DNA from: an uncultured Bacteroidales bacterium
Lineage (GTDB): Bacteria > Bacteroidota > Bacteroidia > Bacteroidales > P3
Direction of reading: 5' to 3'
Assembly (NCBI GenBank): GCA_947179195.1
Contig: CAMXAS010000060.1
Span: forward strand, 1 to 7,141
Length of the DNA stretch: 7,141 bases
In this document: piece after piece, positions 1 through 5,362 of the stretch
How positions within the stretch are numbered: the stretch's first letter is position 1
Layout: each line of letters starts with the position of its first letter
Translations under genes and position numbers: made by a program
Notes under the pieces: model-generated
What the model saw: only the letters and a program-made list of their open reading frames with translations
Databases searched by the model: none
What the model was told of the DNA's origin: nothing

Positions 1-368
1 ATGCCCATGCTGAGCCGGTTGACGGGCGTATGCCGTTTGAGGTCGGATAGCAGGCCGCGGTGCTCCGGATTGAGTTCAAACGTGATTTCGGGCGACGCGC
101 TCCATCGGAACAGACGGTTCAGCCCTTCGAAAAGCCGCACGCAGTCGGCGATGGAAAGCACCGAGGGCGTGCCGCCGCCGAGATACAGCGTGTCGAAAAC
201 GGCTTCGCGCCAAGGCGTGTCCGCTTCTTCCAACCGTTGGGCCGCTTCCCGCAACACGGCATCGACATAGGCGTGCCGATAGGTCGGGTCCGCCACCGAA
301 TAAAACGCGCAGTAGCAGCACTTCGCTTCGCAGAAAGGCACATGGATGTAAAGCCCGGCCGTGCTCAT
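1..368 (-). CDS. hemW: HemW-like radical SAM heme chaperone, partial (N-terminal 122 residues)
   Basis: This is the 5' part of a gene that runs off the left edge. The translation begins MSTAGLYIHVPFC and carries the radical SAM CX3CX2C cluster motif as Cys13, Cys17 and Cys20 (CEAKCCYC), which binds a 4Fe-4S cluster and S-adenosylmethionine. A glycine-rich segment (YLGGGTPS, around residue 66) and ELNPE followed by VNRLSMG, near the end of the visible part, match the HemN/HemW family pattern. HemW was long annotated as oxygen-independent coproporphyrinogen III oxidase but acts as a heme-binding chaperone. The N-terminus starts almost directly at the YIHVPFC segment, as in HemW, whereas true HemN has a longer N-terminal region. 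Family length is about 375 residues, so roughly a third is visible. The ATG overlaps the stop of the upstream histidine kinase in an ATGA tetranucleotide, which suggests translational coupling. An extra cysteine (Cys18) lies inside the cluster motif. HemN proper cannot be fully excluded without the C-terminal half. Confidence 0.88.
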   Translation of the reverse strand, partial: MSTAGLYIHVPFCEAKCCYCAFYSVADPTYRHAYVDAVLREAAQRLEEADTPWREAVFDTLYLGGGTPSVLSIADCVRLFEGLNRLFRWSASPEITFELNPEHRGLLSDLKRHTPVNRLSMG

Positions 369-1933
369 GCCTGTGTCTCGCTTTCAGGCGGCGGGGCCGC
401 GTTCAGCACGATGCGGAACGTCGTGCCTTCGTTCACGACCGACGATTTGACGTAAATCCGCCCCTTGTGATACGATTTGACGATGCGTTTGCTCAGCGTC
501 AGGCCCAAGCCCCAGCCGCGCGTCTTGGTCGTGAAGCCGGCATCGAAGATGGAGGAGAACATATTGTGCGGCATCCCCTTGCCCGTATCGCGTATATCGA
601 TATACACCTGTTGCGGGTCGGTCTGGATGTTCACGAAAATGTCGCCCTCGCCGCCGCCGATGGCGTTCACGGCGTTCTTGCACAGGTTCTCGATAACCCA
701 TTCGAACAGGTCGGCGTTGAGGTAAGCGTAAACCGTTTCGTTTTCGGCCGGCGTGATATGGTAATGGATGTGTTTGGACGTCCGCACCCTGAGGTAGTCG
801 ATGGCGCGGTAGATGACCGGGATGATGTTCTCGGCTTTCAGTTCCGGGATGGAGCCGATTTGGGAAAAGCGTTGCGCAATCATCTGCAGGCGCAGCACGT
901 CTTTCTCCATTTCGGCCAGCGTGTCGGGTGCGAGCGGCTCGTCGGGCTGCAGTTTGCAGAATTCTATCCAGGCCAAGAGCGAGGAGAGCGGCGTGCCCAA
1001 CTGGTGCGCCGTTTCTTTCGATATGCCCCACCACACCTGGTTTTGCTCGTTGCGGCGCGAAAGGTTGAGCAGGAACGCGATGCCGATGAGCAACGCGAAC
1101 AGTGCGAACGACAGCACGACCGGCAGATAGCGCAACCCCCTCAACAGCGGTGAGGCGTTGTAGAAGACATACATCTTCTCGTGCGTGTCCTCCAAGGCGT
1201 CGATGACAATCGGCGGGTTGTCCTTGCCCATGCGGTCGAGCAGCCGTTCTATGCTCTTGCGGCTGTAAAACCGGTCGGGGTCGATGTTGGCGTATTGGAT
1301 GATGCGCGTGCGGGATTCGTCGGTGATGACGATGGGGGCCGAGATGAATTCCGCGGCCGCCGTGATGCTGAACGAGCGGGACAGTTCTTCCAGCAGGTTG
1401 TGCAGCCGGATGAACGTGGCCGAAGGTTTATAATAGAAAAGATAGCGTTCGCGTTCCGCCGTCACGGAAATCGGGTCGTAATGCGTGTATTCGTCGTAGC
1501 GCGGCGTTTCCACCGCCAGGCTGTCGGTCACCTCGAACGTCTCGCCGTGCGCCTCCACGATGCGGCCCTTCTCGTCCACGACCATGAACGGGATGGAATG
1601 GTTGTCGGAAATGATGCGGATGAAGAAATCGAATTCCTGCGGCGAGGTGTTCGTGGAAAGCAGGCGTTCGTAGGCATACGACCATATCATGGCGTATTTG
1701 CGCTCCTCTAATTCCAGATTGGCGAACAGCGTGCGCGTATATTCCATCAGTTCGGTCTGCTGTTGCAACGACGACGCCCAGTTGCGGATTTTAAGCTGTT
1801 CTTCCGACTGTATCCTGGAAATCATGACCTGCGTGTACCAAAACGTAATGGCCAGCAGAATCGCCGTAATGAAGACGAATACGAGGTTGAGCCGGTTGGC
1901 GACCCGCGAAAAGGCGATGTGTTTTTTCTTCAT
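365..1933 (-). CDS. Membrane-bound sensor histidine kinase
   Basis: This is a 522-residue inner-membrane sensor kinase that should autophosphorylate on histidine and pass the phosphate to a response regulator not present here. Visible order: short basic N-terminus, transmembrane segment at about 16-36, an extracytoplasmic sensor region at about 37-267, a second transmembrane segment at about 268-290, then the kinase core. The core has the H-box ETAHQLGTP with His310, the N-box around Asn420 (ENLCKNAVNAI), the G1 box DTGKGM (449-454), an F-box-like IFDAGFTTK (462-470) and the G2 box GWGLGL (473-478). All ATP-binding elements look intact. No HAMP domain is obvious. The sensor region has two PAS-like strands, IPFMVVDEKGRIV (114-126) and APIVITDES (199-207), so a double-PAS or dCACHE-like fold is possible. 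The ATG at 1933 is chosen because the matching promoter lies at 1957-1988; a longer reading from a TTG at 2041 would begin upstream of it. The gene overlaps hemW by 4 bases. The ligand is unknown. Confidence 0.9.
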   Translation of the reverse strand: MKKKHIAFSRVANRLNLVFVFITAILLAITFWYTQVMISRIQSEEQLKIRNWASSLQQQTELMEYTRTLFANLELEERKYAMIWSYAYERLLSTNTSPQEFDFFIRIISDNHSIPFMVVDEKGRIVEAHGETFEVTDSLAVETPRYDEYTHYDPISVTAERERYLFYYKPSATFIRLHNLLEELSRSFSITAAAEFISAPIVITDESRTRIIQYANIDPDRFYSRKSIERLLDRMGKDNPPIVIDALEDTHEKMYVFYNASPLLRGLRYLPVVLSFALFALLIGIAFLLNLSRRNEQNQVWWGISKETAHQLGTPLSSLLAWIEFCKLQPDEPLAPDTLAEMEKDVLRLQMIAQRFSQIGSIPELKAENIIPVIYRAIDYLRVRTSKHIHYHITPAENETVYAYLNADLFEWVIENLCKNAVNAIGGGEGDIFVNIQTDPQQVYIDIRDTGKGMPHNMFSSIFDAGFTTKTRGWGLGLTLSKRIVKSYHKGRIYVKSSVVNEGTTFRIVLNAAPPPESETQA

Positions 1934-1956
1934 GGGCGATGAAAACGGGATACCGA

Positions 1957-1988
1957 CAAAGGTAGCAAAAGTCCGCCATAATTTCAAA
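1957..1988 (-). promoter_or_regulatory. Bacteroidota-type promoter of the histidine kinase-hemW unit
   Basis: Read on the minus strand, TTTG (1988-1985) is followed after 20 bp by TACCTTTG (1964-1957), a full match to the Bacteroidota housekeeping consensus TTTG-N(about 19)-TAnnTTTG. Transcription should start near 1950, giving a leader of about 17-19 nt before the ATG at 1933. The region is clearly more AT-rich than the flanking genes. No operator or riboswitch is visible in so short a leader. The match was made by eye. Confidence 0.75.
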
Positions 1989-1989
1989 A

Positions 1990-2021
1990 TTTGTTTATAT
2001 CGGGGTTTTGGCTTAACTTTG
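1990..2021 (+). promoter_or_regulatory. Bacteroidota-type promoter of the tadA operon
   Basis: TTTG at 1990-1993 is followed after 20 bp by TAACTTTG at 2014-2021, a full match to the Bacteroidota primary-sigma consensus. Transcription should start at about 2026-2029, leaving a leader of about 18-20 nt before the GTG at 2046. It is the only well-supported promoter found for the seven plus-strand genes. Its -33 element is one base away from the -33 element of the divergent promoter, so the two polymerase sites must overlap. Confidence 0.75.
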
Positions 2022-2045
2022 GAGGTTGGGTAAAACGACAAAACC

Positions 2046-2495
2046 GTGCAAGAGACGACGGAGCGGGAAGACCGCTATTTCATGCGGGAAGCGTTCAAAT
2101 TGGCGCAACGGGCCCTGGAAGCCGGCGAGGTGCCGGTGGGGGCCGTGGTCGTGGCCGACGGCCGGATTATCGGCAAGGGCTACAACCTGACCGAGACGCT
2201 GCACGATGCCACGGCGCACGCCGAGATGCAGGCGTTTACGGCCGCCGCCGAGTATTTGGGCGGCAAGTACCTGACCGACTGCACGCTGTATGTAACGCTC
2301 GAACCCTGCTGTATGTGCGCCGGCGCCGCCTATTGGACGCAGGTAAGCCGCATCGTCTATGGCGCGGCCGACCCCAAGCGCGGCTGTACGCGCGTGAAGC
2401 CATCGCTACTGCATCCCAAGACCCGCTGTGAGGGCGGGCTCATGGCCGACGAGAGCAGCGCGCTGTTGCAGGCGTTTTTTAAGGAAAGAAGATAA
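2046..2495 (+). CDS. tadA: tRNA-specific adenosine deaminase TadA
   Basis: This 149-residue cytoplasmic zinc enzyme converts adenosine 34 to inosine in the anticodon of tRNA-Arg(ACG), allowing it to read CGU, CGC and CGA. The zinc site is complete: HAEMQA (His58, catalytic Glu60) and PCCMC (Pro87, Cys88, Cys91), followed by AGA as in TadA. GEVPVGAVVV (27-36), YNLTETLHDATAHAE and the C-terminal HPKT and GLMADES stretch also fit TadA rather than guanine or cytosine deaminases. The start is taken as GTG at 2046: an in-frame stop lies at 2031, and the next ATG (2082) would remove the EDRYF segment that precedes the first helix in relatives. It is the first gene after the promoter at 1990-2021 and ends one base before cdd. 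Length agrees with the family (about 145-170). Confidence 0.93.
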   Translation: MQETTEREDRYFMREAFKLAQRALEAGEVPVGAVVVADGRIIGKGYNLTETLHDATAHAEMQAFTAAAEYLGGKYLTDCTLYVTLEPCCMCAGAAYWTQVSRIVYGAADPKRGCTRVKPSLLHPKTRCEGGLMADESSALLQAFFKERR

Positions 2496-2496
2496 G

Positions 2497-3015
2497 ATGC
2501 GCAAAGCCATCACGATAGACTACGAGGAATACGACGACGAACGCGCGTTGCCGGCCGAAGACGCGGCCCTGTTGCAACAGGCGCGCCGTTGTGTGGCGAA
2601 CGCCTATGCGCCGTATTCGGGTTTCAGGGTGGGCGCGGCCGTGCGGCTGGCGAACGGGGATACCGTTTGCGGCAGCAATCAGGAAAACGCCGCGTTTCCG
2701 TCCGGGCTTTGTGCCGAGCGCGTGGCCGTTTTCGCGGCCGGCGCCAACCATCCGGGGGTGCCGATAGCGGCCTTGGCCGTGGCGGCGCAGTCGGCCGACG
2801 GGCAGGCGGCGGACTATCCGATCAGTCCGTGCGGGGCCTGCCGGGAGTCGCTCATGGAATACGAACGCCGTTACGGGCAACCCATCCGCGTGATATTGCA
2901 GGGGGCACGGCATAAGATTGTGGTATTTGAAGGCATTGAACGCCTGTTGCCGTTCCAGTTCGAGGCTGACGGCATCGGGGCGGAAGGCGCGGAAAAAGTA
3001 AAAAAGGAACGTTAG
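2497..3015 (+). CDS. cdd: Cytidine deaminase
   Basis: This 172-residue protein deaminates cytidine and deoxycytidine to uridine and deoxyuridine in pyrimidine salvage, in the cytoplasm. Visible motifs are YSGFRVGAAV (40-49), the substrate-binding NQEN (Asn62, Glu64), the zinc and catalytic motif CAE (Cys72, Glu74) and PCGACR (Cys112, Cys115). This Cys-Cys-Cys ligand set is that of the small tetrameric cytidine deaminases. The C-terminal IERLLPFQFEADGI fits Bacteroidota homologues; the last dozen residues are charged and variable. The ATG at 2497 is chosen because AAGGAA (2481-2486) lies 10 bases upstream and the N-terminal MRKAITIDYEEY is a natural beginning; an upstream GTG at 2428 would read deep into tadA. 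One base separates it from tadA and one from the exporter gene. Confidence 0.93.
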   Translation: MRKAITIDYEEYDDERALPAEDAALLQQARRCVANAYAPYSGFRVGAAVRLANGDTVCGSNQENAAFPSGLCAERVAVFAAGANHPGVPIAALAVAAQSADGQAADYPISPCGACRESLMEYERRYGQPIRVILQGARHKIVVFEGIERLLPFQFEADGIGAEGAEKVKKER

Positions 3016-3016
3016 G

Positions 3017-3736
3017 ATGATTTGGCATACGTGCGTGGAAGGGATTTTGTTGGGATTGGGCCTGGCGGTCATGCTGGGGCCCGCCTTCTTCTCGCTCGTG
3101 CAAACCAGCCTGCGCAACGGTTTCAAGGCCGCCATGCGTTTGGCGTTCGGCATCTTCCTGAGCGATTCCGCGCTCGTATGCATTTCGTTCTACGGGGCGG
3201 CCAAGCTGTTCGAACTGCCGACGGCCAAACATATCATCGGGCTGGTGGGCGGCGCCATCCTCGTCGGTTACGGCATCTATACCTACCGTATGCGTGTGGA
3301 TGCGGAGACCTTTATGAAGAAGTCCCAGGAAATCCAGTTGAAGAAAGAATACAAGGGGCCGTCGTGGTGGGTCGATTTCCTGCGCGGCTTTCTGACCAAT
3401 ATGGCCAATCCGGCCACTTGGCTGTTCTGGTTCTTTTGGGTGGGGATTATCATGGGGCAGAACACCGAAAACGGCCAAATCCACAAACTGAGCGTCGTGG
3501 TGTTTTTCAGTTGCGCCCTGTTGACGGTGCTGACGACGGATTTAATCAAGAGCCTGATCGCCTATCGGCTCAAACCTTATATGACGGCCCGGACGATGCG
3601 CATCGTGAACCGTATCGTGGGCGTGTTGCTGTTCCTGTTCGGCCTGTACCTGATGCTGTATGTCGTGCTGGAACTCGCGGGCATCCCGGTGACGGGCTTC
3701 CAGGCGTCGCCCGCCTCGTTCCCCGTCAAGATTTAA
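3017..3736 (+). CDS. LysE/RhtB-family amino acid exporter
   Basis: This is a 239-residue inner-membrane protein of the LysE superfamily, whose characterised members export amino acids such as lysine, arginine, homoserine, threonine or leucine. Diagnostic features are the N-terminal GLGLAVMLGPAFFSLVQTSL (13-32), the following RNGFKAA, and NPATWLFWF (131-139), the conserved Asn-Pro element of the fourth or fifth helix. About six hydrophobic segments can be drawn at roughly 5-30, 40-62, 72-90, 122-147, 157-183 and 196-220, with a charged loop at 91-120. Length fits the family (about 200-240). AAGGAA (3004-3009) sits 7 bases before the ATG, and the gene starts one base after the cdd stop. The substrate cannot be read from sequence. 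Export of amino acids linked to the downstream murL-murD2 pair is only a thought. Confidence 0.85.
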   Translation: MIWHTCVEGILLGLGLAVMLGPAFFSLVQTSLRNGFKAAMRLAFGIFLSDSALVCISFYGAAKLFELPTAKHIIGLVGGAILVGYGIYTYRMRVDAETFMKKSQEIQLKKEYKGPSWWVDFLRGFLTNMANPATWLFWFFWVGIIMGQNTENGQIHKLSVVVFFSCALLTVLTTDLIKSLIAYRLKPYMTARTMRIVNRIVGVLLFLFGLYLMLYVVLELAGIPVTGFQASPASFPVKI

Positions 3737-3761
3737 TGGAAAATTAAAACCAATAGATACT

Positions 3762-4691
3762 ATGGAAACTGTAAAATGCTTAATCATCGGCTCCGGCCCC
3801 GCGGGCTTCACGGCCGCGATTTATGCGGCGCGCGCCGACCTCAAACCCGTATTGTACGAGGGCTACCAGCCCGGCGGTCAGTTGACGATTACGACCGAAG
3901 TGGAGAACTTCCCCGGCTACCCGAAGGGCGTTACCGGCCCCCAACTCATGGAAGACCTGCGCGAACAGGCCAAGCGTTTCAAGGCCGACATCCGTCCCGG
4001 CACGATTGAGGAAGTGGACTTTTCCAAACGTCCGTTCCGGGTCGTTACCGAAAACAAGACCGAGATTTTGGCCGAAACGGTCATCGTGGCTACCGGCGCT
4101 TCCGCCAACTGGCTCGGTTTGGAATCCGAAAAGAAATTCAACGGACAGGGCGTTTCCGCCTGCGCCACCTGCGACGGGTTCTTCTACAAGAACCAGGATG
4201 TGGCCGTAGTGGGCGGCGGCGATACGGCGGCCGAAGAAGCCAGCTACCTGACCAATCTCTGCAATAAGGTATATATGATTGTGCGCCGTGACGAACTGCG
4301 CGCCTCCAAGGTGATGCAGGAACGCGTGTTGAGCAATCCGAAAATCGAGATGGTATGGCACCACGTCACGCAGGAGATTTTGGGTGATGAAAGCGGTGTG
4401 ACCGGCGCTTTGCTCAAGAACGTACAGACGGGCGAAGACAAGAAAATCGACATCACGGGCTTCTTCGTCGCCATCGGCCATACGCCGAATACGGCGCTGT
4501 TCAAAGGTCAGCTCGAACTGCACCCCAACGGCTACATCAAGACCGAACCGGGTTCGACGCGCACGTCCGTACCGGGCGTATTCGCCGCCGGCGACGTTCA
4601 GGACTTGCATTTCCGTCAGGGCATCGTGGCGGCCGGCACCGGCTGTATGGCCGCGATGGAAGCCGAGCGTTTCCTGAAAGACAGTGAGTAG
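3762..4691 (+). CDS. trxB: Thioredoxin reductase (NADPH, FAD)
   Basis: This 309-residue flavoprotein transfers electrons from NADPH through FAD and a redox disulfide to thioredoxin in the cytoplasm. The FAD-binding Rossmann motif is GSGPAG (10-15), followed by PGGQL (37-41) and the GDVQD segment (277-281). The redox-active CATC is at Cys134-Cys137, inside the NADPH domain as in low-molecular-weight bacterial thioredoxin reductases. GGGDTA (151-156) is the nucleotide motif, and VRRDELRAS supplies the arginines (175, 176, 180) that normally bind the 2'-phosphate of NADPH. RQGIVAAGTGCMAA (285-298) matches the family C-terminus. Length is typical (about 310-320). The gene follows the exporter after a 25-bp AT-rich gap without a terminator or convincing promoter. 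No thioredoxin gene is adjacent. Confidence 0.95.
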   Translation: METVKCLIIGSGPAGFTAAIYAARADLKPVLYEGYQPGGQLTITTEVENFPGYPKGVTGPQLMEDLREQAKRFKADIRPGTIEEVDFSKRPFRVVTENKTEILAETVIVATGASANWLGLESEKKFNGQGVSACATCDGFFYKNQDVAVVGGGDTAAEEASYLTNLCNKVYMIVRRDELRASKVMQERVLSNPKIEMVWHHVTQEILGDESGVTGALLKNVQTGEDKKIDITGFFVAIGHTPNTALFKGQLELHPNGYIKTEPGSTRTSVPGVFAAGDVQDLHFRQGIVAAGTGCMAAMEAERFLKDSE

Positions 4692-4715
4692 TCCTTTCTA
4701 AACACAACTTTGGAT

Positions 4716-5360
4716 ATGAAGAAGATAGCGGTGATTCTATCGGGCTGTGGCGTGTTCGACGGCAGCGAGATAGGCGAGAGCATGATGGCGCTGTTGGCAA
4801 TCGACCTCTACGGCGCCTCTTATTCCATTTTCGCGCCCGACAAGGCGCAGGCCGTGGTCATGAACCATCTGACCGGCGAACCCATGGCCGAACAGCGCAA
4901 CGTGCTCGTGGAGGCGGCGCGCATCGCCCGGGGTGAGATTGCGCCGCTGTCTTCTTTCCGTGCCGATGAATTCGACGCCCTGATTCTGCCGGGCGGCTTC
5001 GGCGCGGCCAAGAACCTGTCCACTTACGCCACCGACGGCGAGCGCATGACGGTGGACGGGGAGGTTCGGCAGGCGGTGCTTGCGATGCACGCCGCCGGAA
5101 AACCGATCGGCGCGATGTGCATCGCGCCCGTCATCCTGGCGCATCTGCTGCCGGGCGTCAAACTCACGATAGGCAAAGACCCGCGGACCGCCGCGCACAT
5201 CGCGGCGATGGGCGGCGTGCACGAGGCCACGGATGCGGCGCAGGTCAGCGCGGATGCGGCGCATAAGGTATATACAACGCCGTGCTATATGCTGAACGGC
5301 GTTCGGATCGGACAGATTTTTCAAAGCGCGCAGGCTTTGGTCAAGGCCATGTTGGCTTAG
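4716..5360 (+). CDS. elbB: ElbB-type DJ-1/PfpI glyoxalase-family protein
   Basis: This 214-residue protein closely follows E. coli ElbB (YhbL): MKKIAVILSGCGVFDGSEI at the N-terminus, NHLTGEPM, RNVLVEAARIARGEI (61-75), LPGGFGAAKNLS (91-102), GKPIGAMCIAP (128-138) and LTIGKD (150-155). Cys135 in MCIAP is the nucleophilic-elbow cysteine of the DJ-1/PfpI superfamily. E. coli ElbB shows weak glyoxalase activity and has been linked genetically to isoprenoid biosynthesis, but its physiological role is unsettled. The ATG at 4716 aligns with the E. coli start; a TTG two codons earlier is less likely. The gene lies 24 bp after trxB and 2 bp before murL, so it is probably translationally coupled to the latter. 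E. coli elbB, from memory, neighbours the peptidoglycan glycosyltransferase gene mtgA, which makes the cell-wall neighbour here notable. Confidence 0.92.
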   Translation: MKKIAVILSGCGVFDGSEIGESMMALLAIDLYGASYSIFAPDKAQAVVMNHLTGEPMAEQRNVLVEAARIARGEIAPLSSFRADEFDALILPGGFGAAKNLSTYATDGERMTVDGEVRQAVLAMHAAGKPIGAMCIAPVILAHLLPGVKLTIGKDPRTAAHIAAMGGVHEATDAAQVSADAAHKVYTTPCYMLNGVRIGQIFQSAQALVKAMLA

Positions 5361-5362
5361 TC

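Noticed and set aside
467..1153. 228-codon open frame on the plus strand antisense to the histidine kinase
   Set aside because: It is opposite a gene with intact kinase motifs, its composition (rich in R, V, H, Q) is typical of antisense frames in GC-rich DNA, and no domain is recognisable.
1934..2041. N-terminal extension of the histidine kinase by 36 residues from a TTG at 2041
   Set aside because: It would begin upstream of the well-matched promoter at 1957-1988, and the ATG at 1933 gives a typical basic N-terminus followed by the first membrane segment.
2479..3183. 234-codon minus-strand frame across cdd and the exporter gene
   Set aside because: It lies opposite two clearly real genes and shows no recognisable motif; GC-rich DNA commonly leaves such frames open.
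3737..3761. Possible terminator or promoter in the gap between the exporter gene and trxB
   Set aside because: The 25 bases are AT-rich but contain no inverted repeat, no T-run and no TAnnTTTG; AT-rich leaders before start codons are usual in Bacteroidota.
3780..4610. 276-codon minus-strand frame opposite trxB
   Set aside because: It mirrors the conserved trxB codons, has no family motif and lacks a promoter.
4705..4712. CAACTTTG before elbB as a promoter -7 box
   Set aside because: The first base departs from TAnnTTTG, no TTTG lies about 20 bp upstream, and the expected transcription start would fall at or after the elbB ATG.
5282..5362. Longer murL start 27 codons upstream
   Set aside because: It would overlap the end of elbB by 79 bases out of frame, and the ATG at 5363 directly follows the elbB stop.
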